Assembly (NCBI RefSeq): GCF_005871185.1
Contig: NZ_SWKN01000006.1
Location: forward strand, 708,014 to 772,013
From: Limnobacter alexandrii
GTDB taxonomy: Bacteria > Pseudomonadota > Gammaproteobacteria > Burkholderiales > Burkholderiaceae_B
DNA: 64,000 nucleotides
Reading direction: 5' to 3'
In this document: in pieces, positions 34,573 through 44,246 of the stretch
Position numbering within the stretch: the stretch's first letter is position 1
Layout of the letters: each line of letters opens with the position of its first letter
Program-made: the position numbers and the translations under genes
The notes under the pieces: model-generated
The model's database searches: none
Told to the model about the DNA's origin: nothing
Seen by the model: the letters and a program-made list of their open reading frames with translations, nothing else

Positions 34573-35292
34573 ATGAAAAAATTAGTACTGGTCGCTGCAA
34601 TTGCTGCATCAACCTTCGGGGCTGTTTCAACTGTATCAGCTCAAGAGTCCGAGCACACACTTACAGGCAATGTCAGCATGGTCACCGACTACCGCTTCCG
34701 CGGTGTATCCCAGACAGATGGTGAGTTGGCCTTGCAAGGTGGTTTTGACTATGGTCACTCGAGCGGTTTTTACGCCGGTGTCTGGAACTCCAGCATTGAC
34801 TTTCAACCATTTTTCGGCCTTGATGCCGGTGGTCTTGAGACCGACGTTTACTTGGGCTACGGCGGCGAAGTGTCTGGAATTACTTACGATGTAGGTTTGC
34901 TTCAGTACCTGTACACAGGCGCTGACAAAACAGACAATCTGGACACACTTGAACTGTACGGCAGCGTCGGCGCCTATGGCTTCACCCTGGGTGCAGCTTA
35001 TTCTCTGTCAAAAGACTATTTCGGCTTCACGGACGCTGATGGTTCAACATACGCGTACCTGAACTACGATTACTCGATCACTGACGATCTTGGCTTGGCT
35101 TTGCACTACGGCACAACAAGCGTGGAAGGCCCTGGTAACGGCGGCGCTGATTATGACGATTACAGCATCGGTTTGACCTATGCCTACGCGGGTTTCGACT
35201 TGGGTTTGACCTACGTTGACACAGACATCAAGCCAAAAGCAAAGAACAACACCGACGGCGTGGTTGTTCTATCGGTTGGTAAGACGTTCTAA
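34573..35292 (+). CDS. TorF family putative porin (TIGR02001)
   Basis: A 239-residue outer-membrane beta-barrel protein. A cleaved signal peptide (ending VSA) precedes LTGNVSMVTDYRFRGVSQTDGELALQGGFDY, the signature N terminus of the TorF/Gcw_chp family. Alternating aromatic/glycine strands run to the C-terminal VVVLSVGKTF, ending in Phe. TAGGAGAG precedes the ATG. It is preceded by NtrC and sigma54 elements and followed by a weak hairpin, then glnK and amtB. It may be a channel used when ammonium is scarce. Confidence 0.9.
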   Translation: MKKLVLVAAIAASTFGAVSTVSAQESEHTLTGNVSMVTDYRFRGVSQTDGELALQGGFDYGHSSGFYAGVWNSSIDFQPFFGLDAGGLETDVYLGYGGEVSGITYDVGLLQYLYTGADKTDNLDTLELYGSVGAYGFTLGAAYSLSKDYFGFTDADGSTYAYLNYDYSITDDLGLALHYGTTSVEGPGNGGADYDDYSIGLTYAYAGFDLGLTYVDTDIKPKAKNNTDGVVVLSVGKTF

Positions 35293-35303
35293 ATCGAATC
35301 CAG

Positions 35304-35702
<399 letters not shown>

Positions 35703-35723
35703 CCAGAGAGAAGTGAGGAAATC

Positions 35724-37169
35724 ATGAAAAAACTTCTGACTGTCTGGCTGGCGGCCGCTGCACTGAGCTTCAGTGTTGCTAGTCCCGGTGTGTTTGCGCA
35801 AGAAACTCCTGCGGCACCTGCCACCGAAGCCACTGAAACAATGCCTGTCGCATCTGATGCAACAGCCCCTGCTGCCGAAGCCCCCATGGCCGCCGAAGCC
35901 GCTCCTGCAGAGGAAGCTGCTGCGGAAGTGGTTGAAACTGTCAACAAGGGCGACATTACTTGGATGATGGTTGCTACTGCACTCGTTATTTTCATGACAG
36001 TGCCGGGCCTGGCATTGTTCTACGGCGGCTTGGTTCGCTCCAAGAACATGCTGTCAGTCCTGATGCAGGTATTTACCGTGTTCTGTCTGATCGTCGTGTT
36101 GTGGTCCATCTACGGCTACAGCCTGGCCTTCGGTGGTGGTGACAACCCGTTCGTCGGTAATTTCAGCAAACTCTTCCTGAGTGGTGTAACGCCTGACTCT
36201 TTGTCGGCCACCTTCACGGAAGGCGTGATGATTCCTGAATTTATCTTCATCGCGTTCCAGTCCACATTCGCCGCAATCACTTGCTGCCTGATCGTTGGTG
36301 CCTTCGCTGAGCGCATCAAGTTCTCTGCAGTGTTGTTGTTCTGTGCAATCTGGTTCACATTCAGCTACATTCCAATCGCTCACATGGTGTGGGATGCTGC
36401 TGGTTTCATCTTCGCTGACGGCGCAATCGACTTTGCTGGCGGTACCGTGGTTCACATCAACGCTGCTGTAGCAGGCTTGGTGGGTGCATACATGGTTGGC
36501 AAGCGTGTTGGTTACGGCAAGGAAGCAATGCCCCCGCACAACCTGGCGCTGACCATGGTGGGTGCATCCATGCTGTGGGTGGGCTGGTTTGGTTTCAACG
36601 CAGGTTCGAACCTGGAAGCCAACGGCGGCACAACACTGGCCTTCATCAACACAATTTTGGCGACTGCTGCAGCAACATTGAGCTGGGCCGCTGCTGAAGC
36701 GCTGTTGAAAGGCAAGGCCTCCATGTTGGGCGGTGCTTCTGGTGCGGTAGCTGGTCTGGTTGCGATTACACCAGCTTGCGGTACTGTTGGCCCAATGGGC
36801 GCACTGATCCTCGGTTTGTTGGCTGGTCCAATCTGTCTGTGGGGCGTAAGTGGCCTGAAGAAGATGCTGGGCGCAGACGACTCACTGGACGTGTTTGGTT
36901 TGCACGGCGTGGCCGGTATCCTGGGTGCCTTGATGGTAGGTGTGTTGTCTGCACCAAGCCTGGGCGGCACCATGGGTGACGACTTCGTGATTGCTTCCCA
37001 GCTGGCTGTTCAAGCCAAGGGCGTGGTAATCACCATCGTCTGGTCTGGTATCGTTGCAGCAATTGCCTTCAAGCTGGTGGATCTGATCGTTGGTCTGCGT
37101 GTTTCTGAAGACGCAGAGCGCGAAGGTCTGGACATTACCTCGCACGGTGAGACAGCCTACAGCAAGTAA
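35724..37169 (+). CDS. amtB: Ammonium transporter
   Basis: A 481-residue Amt/Rh channel with a cleaved signal (ending VFA) and an Ala/Glu/Pro-rich periplasmic linker of about 50 residues before the first core helix. The pore twin histidines are in GGTVVHINAA (His244) and FGLHGVAGILGALMVG (His394). The GWFGFNAGSNLEANGG motif is also present. It conducts ammonium and is closed by GlnK when nitrogen is plentiful. The extended N-terminal linker is common in Burkholderiales. Confidence 0.96.
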   Translation: MKKLLTVWLAAAALSFSVASPGVFAQETPAAPATEATETMPVASDATAPAAEAPMAAEAAPAEEAAAEVVETVNKGDITWMMVATALVIFMTVPGLALFYGGLVRSKNMLSVLMQVFTVFCLIVVLWSIYGYSLAFGGGDNPFVGNFSKLFLSGVTPDSLSATFTEGVMIPEFIFIAFQSTFAAITCCLIVGAFAERIKFSAVLLFCAIWFTFSYIPIAHMVWDAAGFIFADGAIDFAGGTVVHINAAVAGLVGAYMVGKRVGYGKEAMPPHNLALTMVGASMLWVGWFGFNAGSNLEANGGTTLAFINTILATAAATLSWAAAEALLKGKASMLGGASGAVAGLVAITPACGTVGPMGALILGLLAGPICLWGVSGLKKMLGADDSLDVFGLHGVAGILGALMVGVLSAPSLGGTMGDDFVIASQLAVQAKGVVITIVWSGIVAAIAFKLVDLIVGLRVSEDAEREGLDITSHGETAYSK

Positions 37170-37196
37170 GTACACTCTCCACTCAGGTGGATTCCT

Positions 37197-37246
37197 TCAG
37201 CCCGGGGTAAAGGGCTGATTCAAAGGCACCTTCGGGTGCCTTTTTT
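37197..37246 (+). terminator. Tandem hairpins terminating the nitrogen-control operon
   Basis: A first stem TCAGCCC/GGGCTGA (37197-37218) is followed by AAAGGCACC/GGTGCCTTT with a TTCG tetraloop (37222-37243) and a run of T. The second is a classic intrinsic terminator. Confidence 0.93.
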
Positions 37247-37331
37247 GCTTCACCCCCGATTTCCCTTCCCCAATGTGGCAGTGCAGCGTTTTGGATTACA
37301 CTTGGCAAAGTGTCTTACCCAGGGAATGTTG

Positions 37332-38621
37332 ATGGTTCCACATCTTGTAACTGCTTTAACCGGTCCGCTGCTGGACCTCGAAAAACGAATGCTCGACAAA
37401 ACCACCGAAATCGAACGGTGGTTCAGAATGGCCTGGAATGAAAATACCCCGCCTTTCTACAGCTCCGTGGATGTTCGCAATGCCGGTTTCAAGTTGGCGC
37501 CTGTCGATACTAATCTGTTTCCCGGCGGGTTTAACAACTTGTCCCCGGACATGATGCCGCTGGCCATTCAAGCGGCCATGAGTGCGATCGAAAAAATTTG
37601 CCCTGAAGCGCGCAGCATGGTGCTGGTACCCGAGAACCACACACGCAATACCTTCTATCTCACGAATGTGGCCCGCCTGGCTGCCATTCTGAAACAAACT
37701 GGTTTGGACATTCGTTTGGGTTCCGTGTCGCCTGAAATTACCGAACCCACACGCTTTGATTTGCCCGATGGTCAGCACATTGTGATGGAGCCCTTGAAGC
37801 GCTTCGGCAACCGTGTTGGCGTGGAAGGTCTTGAGCCTTGCGCTGTGTTGCTCAACAACGATTTGTCGGCTGGCGTGCCGCCTATCCTCCAGGGCATCAA
37901 GGATCAAATTCTGCTGCCGCCATTGCATGCAGGTTGGGCCACGCGACGTAAAAGTGCGCACTTCAAAGCCTACGATTCTGTAGTGGAAGCATTCTCTGAA
38001 ATGCTGGAAATCGATCCCTGGTTGATCAATCCGTATTTCACGCACCGCAACCAGCTCAATTTCCAGGAACGCGTGGGTGAAGAAGCCCTGGCACAGGCCG
38101 TGGATGAAGTGTTGGCGAAAACGCGAATCAAATATGCCGAGTACGGTATCGACGAGCAGCCATACGTGGTGGTGAAAGCCGATGCCGGAACCTACGGCAT
38201 GGGCATCATGACCGTGAAAGACGCCTCGGAAGTGGTGGGCCTGAACCGCAAGCAGCGCAATAAAATGTCGGTAATCAAAGAGGGCATGCATGTGTCTGAC
38301 GTGATTATTCAGGAAGGTGTGCACACCTTTGAAAGCATTGAAGACGCAGTGGCTGAACCCGTGGTGTACATGATTGACCGTTATGTGGTGGGTGGCTTTT
38401 ATCGCGTGCACACCGGCCGTGGCCGTGATGAAAACCTGAACGCACCGGGCATGCACTTCGTGCCCTTGGCGTTCGAGACACCTTGTAATACACCGGATTG
38501 CAGCGACCGCCCGGATGCGGCCATGAATCGTTTTTACGCCTATGGTGTCATTGGCCGGTTGGCCGCCTTGGCTGCTTCCCAAGAACTGGAGGCCACCGCC
38601 AGTGTGGAGTTGGCTGCATGA
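37332..38621 (+). CDS. gshA: Glutamate-cysteine ligase, ferrooxidans type (TIGR02049-like)
   Basis: A 429-residue enzyme making gamma-glutamylcysteine, of the subgroup found in Betaproteobacteria and Acidithiobacillus rather than the E. coli GshA. Segments GGFNNLSPDMM, ENHTRNTFYLTN, ATRRKSAHF, VVVKADAGTYGMGIMTVKD and MIDRYVVGGFYRVHTGRG (ATP-grasp-like) are typical. The ATG at 37332 has AGGGA 7 nt upstream; the frame extends upstream without reason to use it. Its stop overlaps the gshB start by 4 nt. Confidence 0.9.
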   Translation: MVPHLVTALTGPLLDLEKRMLDKTTEIERWFRMAWNENTPPFYSSVDVRNAGFKLAPVDTNLFPGGFNNLSPDMMPLAIQAAMSAIEKICPEARSMVLVPENHTRNTFYLTNVARLAAILKQTGLDIRLGSVSPEITEPTRFDLPDGQHIVMEPLKRFGNRVGVEGLEPCAVLLNNDLSAGVPPILQGIKDQILLPPLHAGWATRRKSAHFKAYDSVVEAFSEMLEIDPWLINPYFTHRNQLNFQERVGEEALAQAVDEVLAKTRIKYAEYGIDEQPYVVVKADAGTYGMGIMTVKDASEVVGLNRKQRNKMSVIKEGMHVSDVIIQEGVHTFESIEDAVAEPVVYMIDRYVVGGFYRVHTGRGRDENLNAPGMHFVPLAFETPCNTPDCSDRPDAAMNRFYAYGVIGRLAALAASQELEATASVELAA

Positions 38622-39580
38622 GTGGCCGCAGTTTCGTCTGTGTGATCGATCCGCTCACCAGCCTGAATCCCAAAAAAGATTCTTCGATTGCCATGATGGA
38701 ATCGGCGCAATCGCGTGGCTGGAAAGTGGGTGTGATCGAAGACGGTGGCATGCATTGGGCCACAGGCACAGGCGTGCGCGCGCAGGTGGTGTGGATTAAT
38801 GTCGACCGGGCCAACAAACCCTGGTATTCAGAGCTTGGTCGCGAAGAGGTGGCCCTGAAAGACCTTGATGCCATCATCATGCGCAAAGACCCACCCTTTG
38901 ATGCAGAATTTGTGACAGCCACCTGGTTGCTGGAACAAGGCGAACGCGAGGGCGCACGTGTGTTCAACAGCCCGCGTGCCATTCGTGATCACAACGAAAA
39001 GTTCACCATTGCCCAGTTTGAGCAGTTCGTGGTGCCTACCCTGGTGTCGCGAAATGCTGCGCAGCTTCGCGGTTTTCTGGAGCATCACCCGGATGCCATT
39101 GCCAAGCCCCTGGATGGCATGGGCGGCACGTCCATTTTCCGCCTGAAAAAAGGCGATCAAAACGTGGGCGTCATACTTGAAACCTTGACTGATTACGGCA
39201 AAAAAACCGCCATGATTCAGCGCTACATTCCCGAAATTGTCGATGGCGACAAGCGCGTATTGCTCATCAACGGCGAGCCAGTGCCGTATTGCCTGGCGCG
39301 TTTGCCCAAAGAGGGCGAACACCGCGGTAACCTGGCGGCAGGCGGCACTGGGCGTGCCCAGCCATTGTCTGAGTCTGACTGGCACATTGCCCGCACTCTG
39401 GCCCCGGAGCTGAAAAAGCGCGGGCTGTTGCTGGTGGGTCTGGATATTATTGGCCAGAACCTGACTGAGGTGAATGTGACCAGCCCAACATGCTTTCGCG
39501 AGATCATGGATCAAACCGGCTTTCCGGTGGCTGATACCTTTGTGCAGGCGGTTGAAACTGCCCTGCAGGAGGGCAAATGA
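38618..39580 (+). CDS. gshB: Glutathione synthase
   Basis: A 320-residue ATP-grasp enzyme adding glycine to gamma-glutamylcysteine. It begins VCVIDPLTSLNPKKDSS. The ATP-binding element is AKPLDGMGGTSIFRL, and the metal and catalytic segment is VGLDIIGQNLTEVNVTSPTC. The ATG at 38618 overlaps the gshA stop; its stop in turn overlaps the EIIA start, so glutathione and PTS genes form one coupled run. Confidence 0.95.
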   Translation: MSGRSFVCVIDPLTSLNPKKDSSIAMMESAQSRGWKVGVIEDGGMHWATGTGVRAQVVWINVDRANKPWYSELGREEVALKDLDAIIMRKDPPFDAEFVTATWLLEQGEREGARVFNSPRAIRDHNEKFTIAQFEQFVVPTLVSRNAAQLRGFLEHHPDAIAKPLDGMGGTSIFRLKKGDQNVGVILETLTDYGKKTAMIQRYIPEIVDGDKRVLLINGEPVPYCLARLPKEGEHRGNLAAGGTGRAQPLSESDWHIARTLAPELKKRGLLLVGLDIIGQNLTEVNVTSPTCFREIMDQTGFPVADTFVQAVETALQEGK

Positions 39581-40044
39581 TGCTGGGGCTGGTACTGGTT
39601 ACTCACGCCCCTTTGGGTGACGCCATTGCCCAATGCGTGAAACACGTCATGGGTTCTTTGCCAGATGGCTTGACCGTGGTGGACATACCGGGCGATGAAG
39701 ACATTGAACACTCGGTGCAGCGCATTCAGGCCGCAGCACGCCAAGTGCACGCTGGCGACGGCGTTGTTTTTTTAACCGACCTGTTTGGCGCAACGCCTTC
39801 CAATGCGGCCGTGCGCGCAGGCGTGGAATCACTGAACCTGCCCACTGTGCTGGTTTCAGGGTGTAATTTGCCCATGGTGTTGCGTGCACTCGGTTTTCGG
39901 GATTTGCCCATCAACGAGGTGGCTGAGCGTTTGGTCATGGGTGGCCGAAACGGTATCGTAAGCACTGGCGCCACAGCGCCACAACGTCAAACCTTTAACC
40001 CGGCGAAAAACGATGATTCAGCAAGAAATCACCATCAGCAATAA
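39577..40044 (+). CDS. PTS EIIA-Man family phosphocarrier
   Basis: A 155-residue EIIA of the mannose family with the phosphorylated histidine in LVTHAPLG (His10) and the FLTDLFGATPSNAA motif. There is no fused EIIB domain and no EIIC/D gene in the window, so it is probably a regulatory protein rather than part of a sugar transporter. It overlaps gshB by 4 nt and the HPr gene by 32 nt. Confidence 0.9.
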   Translation: MMLGLVLVTHAPLGDAIAQCVKHVMGSLPDGLTVVDIPGDEDIEHSVQRIQAAARQVHAGDGVVFLTDLFGATPSNAAVRAGVESLNLPTVLVSGCNLPMVLRALGFRDLPINEVAERLVMGGRNGIVSTGATAPQRQTFNPAKNDDSARNHHQQ

Positions 40045-40282
40045 ATTGGGTTTGCATGCCCGAGCGTCTGTCAAGCTCACCCAAACCGCGAGCCGCTTTC
40101 AGTCTGAAGTGTGGATTGGAAAGGCAGGCCGCCGCGTGAATGCGAAAAGCATCATGGGTGTCATGATGCTGGCCGCAGGCAAAGGGCACAACGTGTTGCT
40201 GGAAGCTGAAGGCAGTGACGAAACCGAGGCCATTGCCGCACTGGTGGCTTTGATTGATGACAAATTTGGCGAAGGCGAGTAA
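40013..40282 (+). CDS. ptsH: HPr phosphocarrier protein
   Basis: An 89-residue HPr with the active His15 in KLGLHARASVKL and the Ser46-type region KSIMGVMMLAAGKG, which could be an HPr-kinase target; no hprK is in the window. It overlaps the EIIA gene and is followed 3 nt later by ptsI. It carries phosphate from EI to EIIA. Confidence 0.93.
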   Translation: MIQQEITISNKLGLHARASVKLTQTASRFQSEVWIGKAGRRVNAKSIMGVMMLAAGKGHNVLLEAEGSDETEAIAALVALIDDKFGEGE

Positions 40283-40285
40283 ACC

Positions 40286-42037
40286 ATGACCCTGGCCTTG
40301 CATGGCATCGCAGTTTCACGCGGCATCGCAGTCAGCCGAGCCCTGGTGTGGGACACGGCCATGCGGGACATTCCCCGCAATCGTATTGAGAAGAAATCGG
40401 TTCGTTTCGAGAAAAAAAGATTCGACAACGCCATCAAGCGTGTGGCTGAAGAACTGGTAGAAATTCGCAGCCAAATTACCGCAGATTCACCCGCAGAGTT
40501 CGATGCTTTCCTGAACCTGCACAGTCTGATTCTTGCCGACCCTATTTTGTCGGAAGAGCCTAAAAACCTGATTCAAACCAAACTGATCAATGCGGAATGG
40601 GCCTTGATCGAGCAAATGGAAGTGCTGCTGGAGCAGTTCTCTGCCATTGAAGATGACTACTTCCGTGAGCGCAACAGCGATGTTCGCCAAGTGGTTGAGC
40701 GGGTGTTGAAATCACTGCGTGGCCATGCCACGGCCTTGCCCTTGCCGCCAGAAGGTGAGAACGAAGATCCTTGGTTGATTGTTGCGCACGACATTTCGCC
40801 AGCCGATATGGTGCAGTTGAAAGGCCGCCGGGTGGGTGCCTTTGTGACAGAAATGGGCGGTGCCACCTCCCACACGGCCATTGTGGCGCGCAGCTTGGGC
40901 ATTCCCGCAGTGGTAGGTGTGCCGCGTGCGTTGGAGTTTGTGCACAACGGCGATTTGGTGGTGGTCGACGGCAAAGTGGGCGCCGTATTTCTGGACCCTG
41001 CCGCCATGGTGGTGGAGGAATACCAGCGCAAGCAAGCCATTCTTGCCCTGTCGCGTCAGCGTTTAAAGCGCCTGATCACCACCGAATCACGCACCCAGTG
41101 CGGTCGACGAATAGAGCTGCTGGCCAATATTGAATTGCCGGAAGACGTGAAAGGCGTGGTCGATGCCGGGGCGGATGGTGTGGGTTTGTTCCGCTCTGAA
41201 TTCCTGTTCATGAACCGCAAGGAATGGCCCTCCGAGGATGAGCAGTACGAAGCGTACCGCAAAGTAATCAAAGCCATGAAAGGCAAACCAGTCACGGTTC
41301 GCACCCTTGATTTGGGTGCGGATAAAACCCTGCAGTTTGATGGGGCCAACAGCAGTGCACCACCCGTGTCCACCACCTCAGCTTTGGGTTTGCGCTCCAT
41401 TCGTTTCAGTTTGTCCGAGCCCGCAATATTTTTGACTCAAATACGCGCCTTGTTGCGTGCAGCCAAGCATGGGCCTGTAAAAATCTTGCTACCCATGCTG
41501 ACCAATATTCGGGAAACAAAGCAAGCTCTGGCTTACATTGACATGGCGCGCGAGCAACTGCTGGAGCGCCGCTTTCAGGCCAATCAGGCTGTACCCATCG
41601 GTGGCATGATTGAAGTGCCCGCAGCCGCGCTCAGCTTGCCGCATTTCCTGAATTACCTGGATTATGTGTCCATTGGCACGAACGATTTGATTCAATACAC
41701 CTTGGCTGTGGATCGGGTTGATCACCAGGTTGCCCACTTGTACGACCCACTACACCCCGCCGTGTTGCGCTTGGTCTATGAGGTGATATCCAGTGCAGAA
41801 AAAGCAGGCGTGCCGGTGAGTGTGTGCGGAGAAATGGCGGGCGATATTCGCCTCACCCGCTTGTTGTTGGGCATGGGGCTCACCCAATATTCCATGCACC
41901 CTTCGCAGTTGCTCGATGTCAAAGAGTTGCTGCTGAAAACCGATTTTGAGGCCACGCAGAAAGTGGTGAAAAAAGTGACCCGCACATTTGATATCGATAA
42001 AATTGATGCCCTGATGCGCCAGTTGCACGACGATTAA
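40286..42037 (+). CDS. ptsI: PTS enzyme I (phosphoenolpyruvate-protein phosphotransferase)
   Basis: A 583-residue enzyme I. The phosphorylated His196 is in [21 protein letters not shown]. The PEP-binding barrel shows [51 protein letters not shown] and [10 protein letters not shown]. It takes phosphate from PEP and gives it to HPr. The incomplete PTS probably serves regulation by carbon status. Confidence 0.95.
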   Translation: MTLALHGIAVSRGIAVSRALVWDTAMRDIPRNRIEKKSVRFEKKRFDNAIKRVAEELVEIRSQITADSPAEFDAFLNLHSLILADPILSEEPKNLIQTKLINAEWALIEQMEVLLEQFSAIEDDYFRERNSDVRQVVERVLKSLRGHATALPLPPEGENEDPWLIVAHDISPADMVQLKGRRVGAFVTEMGGATSHTAIVARSLGIPAVVGVPRALEFVHNGDLVVVDGKVGAVFLDPAAMVVEEYQRKQAILALSRQRLKRLITTESRTQCGRRIELLANIELPEDVKGVVDAGADGVGLFRSEFLFMNRKEWPSEDEQYEAYRKVIKAMKGKPVTVRTLDLGADKTLQFDGANSSAPPVSTTSALGLRSIRFSLSEPAIFLTQIRALLRAAKHGPVKILLPMLTNIRETKQALAYIDMAREQLLERRFQANQAVPIGGMIEVPAAALSLPHFLNYLDYVSIGTNDLIQYTLAVDRVDHQVAHLYDPLHPAVLRLVYEVISSAEKAGVPVSVCGEMAGDIRLTRLLLGMGLTQYSMHPSQLLDVKELLLKTDFEATQKVVKKVTRTFDIDKIDALMRQLHDD

Positions 42038-42132
42038 GCGCAAGCGGGTGCCTGCTGCGCGCCCAAGCCAGTTTGCGATTTATACTCAAAGGCTTGCGAG
42101 AACCAACAATCCAACCTAAGAAACGCCGTATT

Positions 42133-43269
42133 GTGTCTGCCAACCAGTCCGTGGGCTTCGTAAAGCCCGAGCTTATTGAATTCACTGCACCGCTTTTATT
42201 GGAGTGCGGAAAGTCCCTGCCCAGCTACTCGCTGATGGTTGAAACCTATGGCACGCTCAATTCCGAGAAAAGCAATGCCGTGCTGGTGTGCCATGCCCTG
42301 AATGCCTCCCATCATGTGGCGGGCCTTTATGAAGGCCAGGAAAAAAGCGAAGGCTGGTGGGACAATATGGTCGGCCCAGGCAAGCCCCTGGACACCAACC
42401 GCTTTTTCGTAATCGGTGTGAACAATTTGGGCTCGTGTTTTGGTTCCACTGGCCCTAGCAGCATCAACCCCCAAACAGGCAAGCCCTACGGCGCCGATTT
42501 CCCGTTTGTCACCGTGCAAGACTGGGTGAATGCGCAAGTGCGGCTGGCTGATCATTTCGGGATTCAGAAGTTTGCAGCGGTCATGGGCGGCAGCTTGGGT
42601 GGCATGCAGGCCCTGCAATGGAGCCTCAGTTACCCAGACCGTGTGGGCCACTGCATGGTGGTTGCCTCCACCCCCAAGCTGAGTGCACAGAACATTGCTT
42701 TCAATGAGGTGGCGCGTCAGGCCATTGTGACCGACCCCGATTTTCATGGTGGCAACTATTACGAGCACGGCGTGGTGCCCAAACGCGGTTTGCGTTTGGC
42801 CCGCATGATCGGCCACATCACCTACTTGAGTGGCGACGACATGGCCGAGAAGTTTGGCCGCACCCTGCGCAACGGCGACTACAACTACGGGTTGGAAGTC
42901 GACTTTCAAGTGGAAAGCTATTTGCGCTACCAAGGCGACAAGTTTGCAGATTATTTCGATGCCAACACTTACTTGTTGATTACCAAGGCGCTGGATTATT
43001 TCGACCCCGCCCGCCACACTGGGGGCGATTTGGCCAAGGCGCTTGAGGCGGCCAAAGCCAAATTTCTGTTGGTCAGTTTCACCACCGACTGGCGCTTTGC
43101 GCCTGAACGTACTCGCGAGATCGTAGAGGCCCTGATGGCCAACCAGCGCGATGTAACCTATGCTGAGATTGACGCACCACACGGGCACGACGCGTTTTTG
43201 TTGACCGACGAGCGTTACCACAATGTGGTGCGCGGTTACTTCGAGCGCATTGCCAAGGAGCTTGCATGA
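42133..43269 (+). CDS. metX: Homoserine O-acetyl/succinyltransferase
   Basis: A 378-residue alpha/beta-hydrolase fold enzyme acylating homoserine in methionine synthesis. The N-terminal [10 protein letters not shown], nucleophile elbow [13 protein letters not shown], catalytic Asp in [13 protein letters not shown] and His in [11 protein letters not shown] are all present. The start is a GTG at 42133 ([12 protein letters not shown]). The stop overlaps the metW start by 4 nt (ATGA). Whether acetyl- or succinyl-CoA is used cannot be told from the motifs I can see. Confidence 0.93.
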   Translation: MSANQSVGFVKPELIEFTAPLLLECGKSLPSYSLMVETYGTLNSEKSNAVLVCHALNASHHVAGLYEGQEKSEGWWDNMVGPGKPLDTNRFFVIGVNNLGSCFGSTGPSSINPQTGKPYGADFPFVTVQDWVNAQVRLADHFGIQKFAAVMGGSLGGMQALQWSLSYPDRVGHCMVVASTPKLSAQNIAFNEVARQAIVTDPDFHGGNYYEHGVVPKRGLRLARMIGHITYLSGDDMAEKFGRTLRNGDYNYGLEVDFQVESYLRYQGDKFADYFDANTYLLITKALDYFDPARHTGGDLAKALEAAKAKFLLVSFTTDWRFAPERTREIVEALMANQRDVTYAEIDAPHGHDAFLLTDERYHNVVRGYFERIAKELA

Positions 43270-43907
43270 AAACCCTGCACGCTGTTCGCCAAGATGTACA
43301 ACCCTTGCCCATTGTGGTGCCAAGGGCCGATCTCGATTTGATCGAAAGCTGGGTGCCCATGGGCGCACGCGTTCTCGATTTGGGCTGCGGCGACGGTTCT
43401 TTCCTGGCCCGCTTGATGAAAACCCGAAAAGCCACGGGCTACGGTGTTGAAATTGATGACACCAATGTGCAACGCAGCGTGGCCAACGGCATCAACGTGA
43501 TTCAGCAAGACCTTGAAAAAGGCCTGGCCATGTTCGAGGACCACGCTTTTGACGTGGTGATACTCTCGCAGACCCTGCAAGCCATGCACAACACCGAGCG
43601 CATCCTGAAAGAGATCGCCCGTGTGGGCAAAGAAGGCATTGTCAGCTTCCCCAATTTTGGTCATTGGTACCATGTGTGGTCGATCGCCTTGGGCCGCATG
43701 CCAGTGTCCAAGCAAATGCCCTATCAGTGGTACAACACCCCGAACATTCACCTGTGCACCCCCAAAGACTTTGAGGCGCTGGTTGCTCAAATCGGACATA
43801 AAGTGCTGGGCAAACAACTTTTTTTACATGGCGAACCTGTTGAATTGCTGGGCAATTTGCGCAGCACTTTGGCGGTTTATCGCTTTAAACCCCAGTTTGC
43901 GGTTTAG
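43266..43907 (+). CDS. metW: Methionine biosynthesis protein MetW
   Basis: A 213-residue SAM-dependent methyltransferase-fold protein with motif [16 protein letters not shown] and the family segments [20 protein letters not shown] and [12 protein letters not shown]. MetW partners with MetX in proteobacteria; the 4-nt overlap with metX supports this. A few bases downstream starts the DUF4212 gene. Confidence 0.95.
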   Translation: MKTLHAVRQDVQPLPIVVPRADLDLIESWVPMGARVLDLGCGDGSFLARLMKTRKATGYGVEIDDTNVQRSVANGINVIQQDLEKGLAMFEDHAFDVVILSQTLQAMHNTERILKEIARVGKEGIVSFPNFGHWYHVWSIALGRMPVSKQMPYQWYNTPNIHLCTPKDFEALVAQIGHKVLGKQLFLHGEPVELLGNLRSTLAVYRFKPQFAV

Positions 43908-43916
43908 GCGATTGGC

Positions 43917-44246
43917 ATGAACAAGCCGCACCCCACCCCAGCTGAAAACGAGTATTGGCGGCAGGTTAAGCGAATTACCTGGCGCTTGTTGGGGGTGTGG
44001 ATCGCTTTGATTCTCAGTGTTGTCTTGTTCATTCCCCAGCTTGGAATCACGGTTTACGGGGTGCCTTTGACCTATTGGGTTATTTCCAGCGTTCTACTTT
44101 TGAGTTTTTTGGGTTTGGTTGCCTGCTACGCGTGGCGCATGGATAGGTTAGAATTGAAATTCAAACGAGCGGTGGAAAACAACCGCAAACATCCAGGAGA
44201 CACGAATGAAAAGCAGCACCGGCGAGGTGGGAAAACCCCTCACTGA
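43917..44246 (+). CDS. DUF4212 small membrane protein (symporter small-subunit-like), orphan
   Basis: A 109-residue protein with two membrane helices and the family segments ENEYWRQVKRITW and LVACYAWRMDRLELKFKRAVE. DUF4212 is usually encoded directly before a sodium/solute symporter large subunit; none follows here. Its 3' end overlaps icmF by 41 nt, so its last 14 codons also contain the icmF ribosome site. It may be a remnant of a split pair, or the large subunit is elsewhere. The tail after the second helix is hydrophilic and variable. Confidence 0.82.
   Translation: MNKPHPTPAENEYWRQVKRITWRLLGVWIALILSVVLFIPQLGITVYGVPLTYWVISSVLLLSFLGLVACYAWRMDRLELKFKRAVENNRKHPGDTNEKQHRRGGKTPH

Noticed and set aside
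37356-38582. 408-codon minus-strand frame opposite gshA
   Set aside because: Shadow of gshA codon usage (His- and Phe-rich), no ribosome site, no family.
42038-42132. SAM riboswitch or cobalamin riboswitch upstream of metX or icmF
   Set aside because: The gaps are short (95 nt before metX, none before icmF) and contain no recognisable conserved core.
42196-43368. 390-codon minus-strand frame opposite metX
   Set aside because: Antisense shadow of metX; the plus-strand gene has full catalytic motifs.
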